64,000 nucleotides of DNA from Chryseobacterium aahli (GTDB lineage: Bacteria > Bacteroidota > Bacteroidia > Flavobacteriales > Weeksellaceae): the NCBI RefSeq assembly GCF_022699665.1, contig NZ_JALDNB010000003.1, positions 248,001 through 312,000 of the forward strand. The letters are read 5' to 3'. How positions within the stretch are numbered: position 1 is the first letter of the stretch; every line of letters starts with the position of its first letter. Of the stretch, positions 17,461 through 24,591 are shown one piece after another. Under the pieces are notes generated by a model. That model ran no database searches. It saw only the letters and a program-made list of their open reading frames with translations, and was not told where the DNA came from. Position numbers and translations under genes: made by a program.

Positions 17461-17718
17461 TTATCTTGAACCGCCTACTTTTGTGTTTGGGCGTGATTCT
17501 TTACTTTCGTAATCTGTTGGTTTTTTAAGAGTATCTTGTGCGAGATTTGTAGTGTCTGGAGCGTTCTTTTCAGAGTTGGCTACTGCCGAATCTCCCAAAT
17601 CATTTCGCATGGCATCTTTGTTATGCTCAGCTTTAAATTCTTCTCTGTTTTCTTTTTTATCTGCGCAGCTTGCAAAAACCAACAATCCTAGAATTGTTCC
17701 TATCCATAGTTTTTTCAT
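17461..17718 (-). CDS. Small lipoprotein (85 aa)
   Basis: Residues 1-18 are a lipoprotein signal peptide with lipobox FASC (Cys18), followed by a charged, low-complexity, Asp/Glu/Lys/Asn-rich tail with no predicted fold. It is anchored to the periplasmic face of a membrane. The next gene upstream on the same strand (17804) is also a short lipoprotein with a similar layout and a terminator using the same stem, so the two may be diverged duplicates. Function not recognised. Confidence 0.65.
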   Translation of the reverse strand: MKKLWIGTILGLLVFASCADKKENREEFKAEHNKDAMRNDLGDSAVANSEKNAPDTTNLAQDTLKKPTDYESKESRPNTKVGGSR

Positions 17719-17750
17719 AGTAAATTTTTTAATGTTTGTTATTCAAATAT

Positions 17751-17783
17751 AAAAAAATCCACAGAACTTTCATCTGTGGATTT
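17751..17783 (-). terminator. Terminator of lipoprotein gene 17804
   Basis: AAATCCACAGA / TCTGTGGATTT stem with a seven-T run on the minus strand; nearly the same stem as the terminator at 17427. Confidence 0.8.
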
Positions 17784-17803
17784 CCATTTTTACATTAGAC
17801 TTT

Positions 17804-18007
17804 TTATTTGGGTGCAGGAGCAACTACGCTATCTACTTTCGTACTATCCATTGGAGCTGTTGTCATTGTATCTGCTACAATTGGTGCGGCTTGCGCTGCG
17901 TCTATTGCTGTAGAATCTGTGTTACTAGATGACATTTGCTTCTCTTTAGTTCCGCAGCTCGCAGCAAAAAATCCTATCCCTAAGGTTAATAAAACTAACT
18001 TTTTCAT
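17804..18007 (-). CDS. Small lipoprotein (67 aa)
   Basis: Lipoprotein signal with lipobox AASC (Cys18 of MKKLVLLTLGIGFFAASC) followed by a short, Ala/Ser/Thr/Asp-rich disordered tail (repeats of DSTxxD and TAPMDS) ending APAPK. The tail is too short for a domain, and the protein is probably a small envelope lipoprotein of a type common in Chryseobacterium. It has its own terminator and is separated from the neighbouring lipoprotein gene by 85 bases. Function unknown. Confidence 0.65.
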   Translation of the reverse strand: MKKLVLLTLGIGFFAASCGTKEKQMSSSNTDSTAIDAAQAAPIVADTMTTAPMDSTKVDSVVAPAPK

Positions 18008-18116
18008 AATATAATTTTAAATGGTGTGATAGGAAGTATTCAATAATTATTCCGAAAAGTATTGCTTTATTACTAATTAAATGATAAAAATATTAAAATA
18101 CTGTTAAATTTTATAC

Positions 18117-18142
18117 AAAAAACCTCGAAGTTAATTCCGAGG
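18117..18142 (-). terminator. Terminator of pruA
   Basis: CCTCGgaattaacttCGAGG-type stem (minus strand) followed by TTTTTT, about 50 bases after the pruA stop. Confidence 0.75.
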
Positions 18143-18149
18143 CCATTTT

Positions 18150-18195
18150 ATATTTTGTGAGCAATTACTCATTACCCATTATTTATAATTGATAG
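18150..18195. repeat. AT-rich ATTACTCATTACC intergenic repeat
   Basis: CAATTACTCATTACCCATTATTTATAATTGATAG-like sequence (18163-18195) matches the reverse complement of the repeat at 53437-53470 (TAATGAGTAATTGGTAATGAGTAAT). A small dispersed AT-rich repeat; purpose unknown. Confidence 0.4.
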
Positions 18196-19821
18196 TTATC
18201 CCAAATATGGGTATTTATAATCTTTAGGAGAAACGAAAGTTTCTTTGATGCTTCTCACAGAAGTCCATCTTAGTAAATTCATTTTAGAACCTGCTTTATC
18301 GTTTGTTCCTGAAGCTCTACCACCCCCGAAAGGTTGTTGACCTACAACCGCACCTGTTGGTTTATCGTTAATGTAGAAGTTTCCAGAAGCATTTTCTAAC
18401 GCTTTGAAAGCTTCATCAGTTGCATATCTGTCTTGTGAAAACACAGAACCTGTTAATGAATAAGGTGATGAAGAATCTACTATTTTAAGGGTTTCTGTCC
18501 AGTCTTTATCTTCGTAAACATACACTGATAAGATTGGGCCGAAGATTTCTTCTACCATACTTTCGTACTGAGGATCAGTTGTCTCGATTACGGTTGGGCT
18601 TACAAACCATCCTTTAGAATCATCACATTTACCACCGATAATTACGTTGGCATTGCTTGATGCTTCAGCTCTGTCGATATACCCTTTGCATTTTTCGAAT
18701 GAGTTTTTGTCGATTACTGCATTCACAAAGTTAGAAGGATCTTCTGGTGAACCAATTTTGATTGAACCAATCTGAGTTTCCATTACTTTTTTTACGTCTG
18801 CCCAAAGCGATCTTGGAATATAAGCTCTTGAAGCAGCAGAACATTTCTGTCCTTGATATTCAAAAGAACCTCTTACCAAACCTGTAGCCACAGCTTCTAC
18901 ATTTGCTGAAGGGTGAGCAATCACGAAATCTTTTCCACCGGTTTCTCCAACAATTCTCGGGTATGTTCTGTAGTTGTGAATATTGTCACCAATCATTTTC
19001 CACATTCCCTGGAAAACTTTTGTAGATCCTGTAAAGTGAAGTCCTGCAAAATCTCTGTGTGCCAAAACTTTTTCAGCAGTTTCTTTTCCGTCTGTGAAAA
19101 TCATGTTGATGACCCCTGCTGGAAGACCAGCTTCAGTTAAAACATCCATGATTACTTTTGCAGAATAGATTTGTTTGTCTGAAGGTTTCCAAACAACTAC
19201 GTTTCCAAGCATTGCCATACAAGCCGGTAAGTTTCCAGAGATTGCTGTAAAGTTGAAAGGTGTTACTGCAAAAACGAATCCTTCTAAAGGTCTGTACTCT
19301 ACACGATTCCAGATTCCAGCGTCAGAAACCGGCTGCTCAGAATACATTTCTGTCATGAATTCTACGTTGAATCTCAAGAAATCGATGAACTCACAAGCTG
19401 CATCAATTTCTGCCTGATGAACATTTTTAGACTGTCCGATCATTGTAGCAGCGTTGATCACATCTCTGTAAGGTCCTGCCAAAAGATCAGCAGCTTTTAA
19501 GAAAATAGCTGCACGGTGCTCCCAACCCAATTCGTTCCACTGTTTTTTAGCAGCTAAAGCAGCGTTGATGGCATCATCTACATGTTGCATCGTTCCTCTG
19601 TGATAAAACCCGAAATCATGAGCGTGATCCTGAGGAGATTGAAGCTGAACTTTATCGTCAGTTTTTACTTCTTTACCATTGATAACCATTGGGATCTCGA
19701 TCTTTTGTGCCCACATTTTTTTGTACTGAGCGATCAGAGATTTTACTTCCGGAGAACCTGGTTCGTAAGAATTTACCGGTTCGTTTACTGCAAATGGTAC
19801 TTGCGAAATTGCTTTTGACAT
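18196..19821 (-). CDS. pruA: L-glutamate gamma-semialdehyde dehydrogenase (delta-1-pyrroline-5-carboxylate dehydrogenase)
   Basis: NAD-dependent aldehyde dehydrogenase that converts glutamate semialdehyde, formed from proline (or ornithine), to glutamate. The 541-residue length matches the group with extended N-terminus found in Bacteroidota and eukaryotes. Visible features: TPFNFTAISGN near 187, FTGSTKVF (NAD binding), general base Glu293 in VGETGGKDF, nucleophile Cys327 in YQGQKCSAASR, and IFGPILSVYVYED. It has its own promoter (19854-19880) and terminator, so is monocistronic. No proline dehydrogenase gene is adjacent. Cytoplasmic. Confidence 0.93.
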   Translation of the reverse strand: MSKAISQVPFAVNEPVNSYEPGSPEVKSLIAQYKKMWAQKIEIPMVINGKEVKTDDKVQLQSPQDHAHDFGFYHRGTMQHVDDAINAALAAKKQWNELGWEHRAAIFLKAADLLAGPYRDVINAATMIGQSKNVHQAEIDAACEFIDFLRFNVEFMTEMYSEQPVSDAGIWNRVEYRPLEGFVFAVTPFNFTAISGNLPACMAMLGNVVVWKPSDKQIYSAKVIMDVLTEAGLPAGVINMIFTDGKETAEKVLAHRDFAGLHFTGSTKVFQGMWKMIGDNIHNYRTYPRIVGETGGKDFVIAHPSANVEAVATGLVRGSFEYQGQKCSAASRAYIPRSLWADVKKVMETQIGSIKIGSPEDPSNFVNAVIDKNSFEKCKGYIDRAEASSNANVIIGGKCDDSKGWFVSPTVIETTDPQYESMVEEIFGPILSVYVYEDKDWTETLKIVDSSSPYSLTGSVFSQDRYATDEAFKALENASGNFYINDKPTGAVVGQQPFGGGRASGTNDKAGSKMNLLRWTSVRSIKETFVSPKDYKYPYLG

Positions 19822-19853
19822 ATTACGTTGTATTGTTTAATTTTTGCTTTTTA

Positions 19854-19880
19854 CAAATTTACAACAATTAATTTGTACAA
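19854..19880 (-). promoter_or_regulatory. Promoter of pruA
   Basis: Minus strand: TTG, 16 bases, TAAATTTG, then a 32-base gap to the ATG. Fits the Bacteroidota -33/-7 pattern with slightly short spacing. Confidence 0.55.
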
Positions 19881-19915
19881 AAAATCGATAGAGACTATTT
19901 GCATTTTAGAATGAT

Positions 19916-19923
19916 TATATTTG
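19916..19923 (+). promoter_or_regulatory. Candidate -7 element of gene 19945
   Basis: TATATTTG ends 21 bases before the ATG at 19945; a TTG at 19899-19901 is 14 bases upstream. Confidence 0.4.
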
Positions 19924-19944
19924 ATAAATACTAAACTTTAGAAT

Positions 19945-20454
19945 ATGAAAAAAATATTTTTGATTCTTTTGTTGTTGTCTCAAACCGTTTTTGCACAACA
20001 CAAAAAGAAAGTTGTAAAAGAATATCCTTTAGCTCCTCAAATTGAAGAATATAAAATTCCTGAAGATGAATTGTTGAATAGTAAGTTAAAAGGTTCAAAA
20101 TGGTATTTCGACCTAAAAAATTATAAAGAAACGGAGCTGTTTTTAGATAAAGACAAAATGAAATCCGATGTTTTGTATTTTGTAGACGCTAAGAATTTTC
20201 AGATTAATATCAATCAGAAAAATTGTAAAAGTTTAATAAAAGGAACCTACCAGATCATGAAAATGAATGATGGAACTACTACGATACAAAAAGGACATCA
20301 ACCTTTTAAAATCAAGTCACCTTATCAAAAATGTGTTGCGAAATTTTCTGGATTTTTGTCAAAAGCACTAGATGTTTCTTTTAATGAAAATGGACAAGTT
20401 ATGGAAATGAAAGAAGGAGAAATTTATTCACCTATTACAGTTCCCGGATTTTAA
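19945..20454 (+). CDS. Exported protein of unknown function (169 aa)
   Basis: Signal peptide 1-18 (LILLLLSQTVFAQ), then a Lys-rich linker and a compact domain of about 130 residues with alternating strands (SKWYFDLKNYKETELFL, DVLYFVDAKNFQININ, GTYQIMKMNDG) and two cysteines (NCKSL, KCVAKF) likely to form one disulfide. The GTYQI- and WYFD-type strands recall small beta-barrel or lipocalin-like domains, but no family is recognised. It is transcribed alone between pruA (divergent) and the topoisomerase IB gene (convergent, 13 bases away). Confidence 0.65.
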   Translation: MKKIFLILLLLSQTVFAQHKKKVVKEYPLAPQIEEYKIPEDELLNSKLKGSKWYFDLKNYKETELFLDKDKMKSDVLYFVDAKNFQININQKNCKSLIKGTYQIMKMNDGTTTIQKGHQPFKIKSPYQKCVAKFSGFLSKALDVSFNENGQVMEMKEGEIYSPITVPGF

Positions 20455-20467
20455 TTGAAATATCAAA

Positions 20468-21571
20468 CTACATTTTTTCGTTTTCCAAAATTTTTAAAAC
20501 TAATTTTTCCTCGTGCGTCAGTCCTGCTTTTCCGTCGTTTTCTTCAATGACCTCGAGGGCATCTAAATATTTTTTGATGGAATTGTTTTCGTAAAGATTA
20601 ATGACTAAAGGGTGAACGTAATACTTTCTGCAAACGGTGCTTGTGTTTCCGAGATGTTCGGCGACAATGTCTAATGCGGCTTTTACTTTCTTTTTGTATT
20701 GAGTATTGTTTTCGGCATAACCGATTTCTTTGAATGCGATTAAAGCATTGACTGTTCCAGACCAGGTTCTGAAATCTTTTGCAGTAAAATCTTCACCACT
20801 TAATTCTTTGATGTAATCATTTACCATTCCGGAATCGATGTGATGGCGGTTTCCTTCGCTGTCGTAATATTGAAAGAGTTCTTTTCCTGGAATTTCTTTG
20901 CATTTTGTAATTAGTTTTGCGAGTCTTTTGCTTTTCAGATTGACATCATGCATTACTCCTTTTTTTCCTTTGAAGGCAAAATTGATTTTCTGTCCTTCCA
21001 CTTTTACGTGTTTTCCTTTGAGAGTGGTAAGACCAAAAGAACCGTAAAGTTTTTCATAAATACTGTTCCCAATTCTAATGTTCGTGCGCTGCATTAAGCT
21101 TACAATTAATGCAAGGATTTTTCTTTTTTCGAAATTTCTTAAGGCTAAATCTTTTTCTAACTGCAAGCGAATCTCAGGCAAGGCATAGCCAAACTGAAGC
21201 ATTCTGTAGAATTTGGTGTGATTTCTCAATGCGCTCCACAGTGAATGGTAACGGTACTGTTTTCTTTTTCTTGCGTCCAGACCAGTTGCCTGAAGATGAC
21301 CATTATCGATGGCGCAAATCCAGACATTTTCCCATGCCGGAGGGATGACCAAGTCATTGATACGCTTGATCTCTTCTTTGTCTTTGATTTTCTCGCCGTC
21401 TTTGAAATAAAGATATTTCTTACCTCTTTTTCTGCGGATGATACCGGCTGTTTCTGCATCGGAAGTGTAAATAAGATTCACTGCCTTTGCAGAAGCTACC
21501 GGATCCTTCATAATTTTAACAATCTTTGACGGCTTTAGGTGAGAAATAATCTCTTGGTCTGATTGATTCAT
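20468..21571 (-). CDS. DNA topoisomerase IB
   Basis: Poxvirus/Deinococcus-type monomeric topoisomerase IB that relaxes supercoils through a 3'-phosphotyrosyl link. The 367-residue protein has the N-terminal beta domain (RRKRGKKYLYFKDGEKI, PPAWENVWICAIDNGHLQATGLDARKRKQYRYH) and the catalytic domain with KRKQYRYH, RIGNSIYEK and LTTLKGKHV (catalytic Arg/Lys motifs), FRTWSGTVNALIAF, and the active-site Tyr in CRKYYVHP (probably Tyr318). It may be coupled to the small lipoprotein gene just upstream (12 bases). Confidence 0.92.
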   Translation of the reverse strand: MNQSDQEIISHLKPSKIVKIMKDPVASAKAVNLIYTSDAETAGIIRRKRGKKYLYFKDGEKIKDKEEIKRINDLVIPPAWENVWICAIDNGHLQATGLDARKRKQYRYHSLWSALRNHTKFYRMLQFGYALPEIRLQLEKDLALRNFEKRKILALIVSLMQRTNIRIGNSIYEKLYGSFGLTTLKGKHVKVEGQKINFAFKGKKGVMHDVNLKSKRLAKLITKCKEIPGKELFQYYDSEGNRHHIDSGMVNDYIKELSGEDFTAKDFRTWSGTVNALIAFKEIGYAENNTQYKKKVKAALDIVAEHLGNTSTVCRKYYVHPLVINLYENNSIKKYLDALEVIEENDGKAGLTHEEKLVLKILENEKM

Positions 21572-21583
21572 AAAATAATTTGG

Positions 21584-21751
21584 TTAAGAGTTTTTACCCC
21601 TAGAAAACAGCCATAATAATAAGGCCACGATGCCAACAACTACAATTATTCCCCACCACATTCCGGCTTTGAAGATTGTTTCTACTGCTTCACAACTTGT
21701 CAATAGCAGTATGGCAAAAAGACTCATACTGTATAAAGATAACTTTCTCAT
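21584..21751 (-). CDS. Small lipoprotein with one extra membrane helix (55 aa)
   Basis: Read directly from the sequence: ATG at 21751, stop TAA at 21584. Residues 1-19 form a lipoprotein signal with lipobox LTSC, followed by a short EAVETIFKAG linker, a GMWWG turn and a second hydrophobic helix (IIVVVGIVALLLWLF) with a basic end (SRGKNS). Very short proteins of this layout are common in Chryseobacterium, where databases sometimes mislabel them as phosphatidate cytidylyltransferase; the length rules out such an enzyme. It is located 12 bases upstream of the topoisomerase IB gene on the same strand, with its start 27 bases downstream of the gene at 21779. Function unknown. Confidence 0.7.
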   Translation of the reverse strand: MRKLSLYSMSLFAILLLTSCEAVETIFKAGMWWGIIVVVGIVALLLWLFSRGKNS

Positions 21752-21778
21752 AATAGTTTATTTATAGTGATTATATAA

Positions 21779-22216
21779 TTAAATTCTTTCGTTATCGGGA
21801 CGCCAATTTTTGATTGACTTTTTGATCTCGTCTCCTGAAATATTTTCATTTAAAGCTTTGTATAAAAGTTCTTTAAACTCTTCATCATAGGCGAATCTCA
21901 GTGCAGCGATTTGTCCAAAACTTAATTTTTCACAAACTTCATCTGACCTTTTATTGAAAATCTCAAAATATCTTTGTCTGAACTCTAACAGAACGATTCT
22001 GTTTTGAAGTCCGAGTGCGTAATGCTGTCTGGTCATGAATGCCAAATAGAAAATCAGAAAAATGATGACCGAAAATAAAATCCAAAGCAGTTGGTTTTCT
22101 GTGTCATCCCAGATTTTATAAATTCCGTAAGCCTCTAAAATCATCAGTAATGGAAGCAAAATGAAGTGATGAGGCGGGTAAAACTTCCTATGGTTTTGGT
22201 AATTCTGTGTTTTCAT
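21779..22216 (-). CDS. DUF6526-like membrane protein (145 aa)
   Basis: The N-terminal QNYQNHRKFYPPHHF segment followed by two close membrane helices (FILLPLLMILEAYGIYKIW and LLWILFSVIIFLIFYLAF) and a helical cytoplasmic tail (LEFRQRYFEIFNKRSDEVCEKLSFGQIAALRFAYDEE) is the arrangement I associate with DUF6526 proteins. Function of the family is unknown. It is the first gene of the minus-strand run 22216-20468 (this protein, small lipoprotein, topoisomerase IB), all within 30 bases of one another, so likely one operon. Confidence 0.65.
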   Translation of the reverse strand: MKTQNYQNHRKFYPPHHFILLPLLMILEAYGIYKIWDDTENQLLWILFSVIIFLIFYLAFMTRQHYALGLQNRIVLLEFRQRYFEIFNKRSDEVCEKLSFGQIAALRFAYDEEFKELLYKALNENISGDEIKKSIKNWRPDNERI

Positions 22217-22329
22217 TTTTAATGAATAGCAAGAACCTTTCCAAAATTTTATGAAATTGATAATGATTTAAGTTTATGGTATCTAAAACTATTTGTATTG
22301 AGGGTAACTGACACTCGTACAGAGACTTC

Positions 22330-22440
22330 AGCCTAGCCCGGATAGAAGCGGTTACCCCGCAACAGGCGGCAGGCTTTCGTCGCAGACGAAAAAGCGCTGG
22401 CGTGAGGAGTATGAGCGGATAGCCGGATAAAGCTCCTGAA
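22330..22440 (+). repeat. Structured intergenic repeat (AGCCCGGATAGAAGCGG type), possible ncRNA
   Basis: The element reads AGCCTAGCCCGGATAGAAGC at its 5' end and GAGCGGATAGCCGGATAAAG near its 3' end; the two ends are partly complementary (CCGGAT / ATCCGG-like pairing), with an internal hairpin TTTCGTC GCAG GACGAAA. It is markedly GC-rich in AT-rich surroundings and contains no coding frame of its own. Sequences with these ends are, as I recall, widespread in flavobacterial genomes; the layout also matches the element at 10240. The Flavo-1 RNA motif of Rfam is a candidate identity. Confidence 0.6.
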
Positions 22441-22527
22441 AAAACAAGAATGCCTGCTGAAAACATCTGTAAATCGGAGTAACGCACTTGATTTTTTTGT
22501 AACTTTCGGTTTTTAAAATTTATAAAA

Positions 22528-24297
22528 ATGACTTCAAAGGAAAAAGTAGCTGCGCTTCGTGAGGAGATGCAAAAAAACAATGTTGATGCATTTATCATAT
22601 ATTCTGCCGACCCGCATATGAGCGAATATTTGCCGGAAGAATGGCAAGAAAGGGCTTGGCTGTCGGGGTTTTTAGGCTCTGCGGGTTTTGTAGTTGTTAC
22701 TCAAGATAAGGCAGGACTTTGGACTGACGGAAGGTATTTCACGCAGGCTCCGATTGAATTGGCGGGCTCAGGAATTGACCTTTTCAAAGACGGAATGGAA
22801 GGAACTCCAAACTATATTGACTGGATTATTTCTGAAATTCCTGCAAGCGGTAAAGTGGCCGTAAATGCAATGGCGACTTCTCATGCTAACTGGGAACTGC
22901 TTTTTGAAAAACTGAATGCCAAAAACATTACACTAGTTGACAATGCTTTACTAAAGAATGTTTGGAAAGAGAGAGGAGAAGCTTCAAAAAATCCTATTTA
23001 TACACACCCTGTCGAAAGAGCTGGGAAATCTGTAGTTGATAAAATTGCAGCGATTCGCCAAAAGATGGAAAGCCTGGAAGTGACTGTTCACGTGATTTCG
23101 AGTCTTGATGATGTTGCATGGACCCTGAATTTGAGAGGAAGTGATGTCGAAAGCAATCCTGTATTTTTAGGATACATTATTATTACGAAAAATGACGCAA
23201 TCTTGTTCACAGATCTTGATAAAATGGAGGTTGAAGCAAGAAAGCAAATGGACGAAGCTTGGGTGAAGATGATGCCTTATGAAGAATTCTACAATCACCT
23301 GAGAACCATCAAAAACGAAAAAGTTTTAGTTTCACCAAATAGCAATCAGTCGATTTTCGAGGCTTTAAAAATCGGAAATGAGTTTGTAAAAGCTGCTGTT
23401 CCTGGAAATCTGATGAAAGCTCAGAAAAATGAAACTGAATTGGAAGGTTTCAGAAAAGTAATGGTAAGAGATGGCGTTGCGATGGTAAAATTTCTTTACT
23501 GGCTGACGCACAATGTCGGAAAAGAGGCGATGAATGAATATTCTATCGGTCAAAAACTGAAAGGCTTCCGTGCAGAGGGAGAAAATTTTGTAGGAGAAAG
23601 CTTCGGAAGTATCGTTGGGTATAAAGATAATGGTGCCATCATGCACTACTCTGCAAAAAAAGAAGGTAGCAAAGATGTAATGAATGAGTCGACGATTTTA
23701 GTAGATTCAGGAGGTCAATATTTGGAAGGAACCACTGATATTACGAGAACTTTTGCTTTGGGTACGGCTTCTGAAGAGTTTAAAACAAATTCTACTTTAG
23801 TTTTACAGGGATTAATCCGTTTGTCGATGGTGAAATTTCCTAAAGGGACGAGAGGCGTACAGTTGGATGCCATTGCAAGACTTCCTTTGTGGATGAATGC
23901 TAAAGATTTTAATCACGGAACAGGTCACGGTGTAGGAAGTTTTATGAATGTGCATGAAGGTCCACAAAACATCAGAAAAGATTTGAATCCTCAGGAATTG
24001 CTTGTGGGAATGGTTTGTTCAAATGAGCCCGGATATTATGTTGAAGGTGAATACGGAATCCGTCATGAGAACCTGATTGCCGTAAAAGAATCTGAAACTA
24101 CGACTTCTGGAACTTTCTATGAGTTTGAAACATTGACGTTCTGTCCGTTCTTCAAAGACACGATTACAAAAGATATTTTGTCTGTTGAAGAAATCAATTG
24201 GCTGAATGATTATCACAGAATTTGTGAAGAAAAATTGGCTCCGCATTTGGAAGGCGAAGTAAAAGATTGGTTCTTAGAACTGGTAAAACCTTTATAA
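22528..24297 (+). CDS. Xaa-Pro aminopeptidase (aminopeptidase P family)
   Basis: Di-metal (usually Mn) peptidase that removes N-terminal residues followed by proline. The 589-residue, three-domain length matches the long eukaryote-like form. Metal ligands by position: Asp393 (VDSGG), Asp404 (TTDITRTF), His467 (GTGHGVG), Glu500 (NEPGYY) and Glu514 (RHENL). The first two domains (creatinase N-terminal, about 1-150 and 160-310) are present; no signal peptide, so cytoplasmic. It has its own terminator and is monocistronic. Confidence 0.92.
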   Translation: MTSKEKVAALREEMQKNNVDAFIIYSADPHMSEYLPEEWQERAWLSGFLGSAGFVVVTQDKAGLWTDGRYFTQAPIELAGSGIDLFKDGMEGTPNYIDWIISEIPASGKVAVNAMATSHANWELLFEKLNAKNITLVDNALLKNVWKERGEASKNPIYTHPVERAGKSVVDKIAAIRQKMESLEVTVHVISSLDDVAWTLNLRGSDVESNPVFLGYIIITKNDAILFTDLDKMEVEARKQMDEAWVKMMPYEEFYNHLRTIKNEKVLVSPNSNQSIFEALKIGNEFVKAAVPGNLMKAQKNETELEGFRKVMVRDGVAMVKFLYWLTHNVGKEAMNEYSIGQKLKGFRAEGENFVGESFGSIVGYKDNGAIMHYSAKKEGSKDVMNESTILVDSGGQYLEGTTDITRTFALGTASEEFKTNSTLVLQGLIRLSMVKFPKGTRGVQLDAIARLPLWMNAKDFNHGTGHGVGSFMNVHEGPQNIRKDLNPQELLVGMVCSNEPGYYVEGEYGIRHENLIAVKESETTTSGTFYEFETLTFCPFFKDTITKDILSVEEINWLNDYHRICEEKLAPHLEGEVKDWFLELVKPL

Positions 24298-24314
24298 GAT
24301 AAAAATATAAACTG

Positions 24315-24348
24315 AAAGCCCTGCGTCGAATGATGTAGGGCTTTTTTT
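24315..24348 (+). terminator. Terminator of aminopeptidase P gene
   Basis: AAAGCCCTGC ... GTAGGGCTTT stem followed by a seven-T run, 18 bases after the stop. Confidence 0.85.
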
Positions 24349-24591
24349 ATTACATTTTTCCGCAATAAAATTAGGGTGTTTTTCCTGTTTTGCAATCTGA
24401 ATATTGATTTTATCTTTGGGATATTAAATTTTCAGCATCAAAACACTCACTATATACTTTAAATTAATTTTATTTAAATCATCTCAGAAATGGGGTGATT
24501 TTTTTAATTTAAAACAATTATTCAGTATCTCGCTTTTTTAAACATCAAAAAACTGTATAATATTTGCTAATGAAATTATACAAATTCTTTC

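Noticed and set aside
22188..22598. Minus-strand ORF of 136 residues
   Set aside because: It runs through the repeat at 22330-22440 and into the aminopeptidase P gene; amino-acid composition is that of translated repeat.
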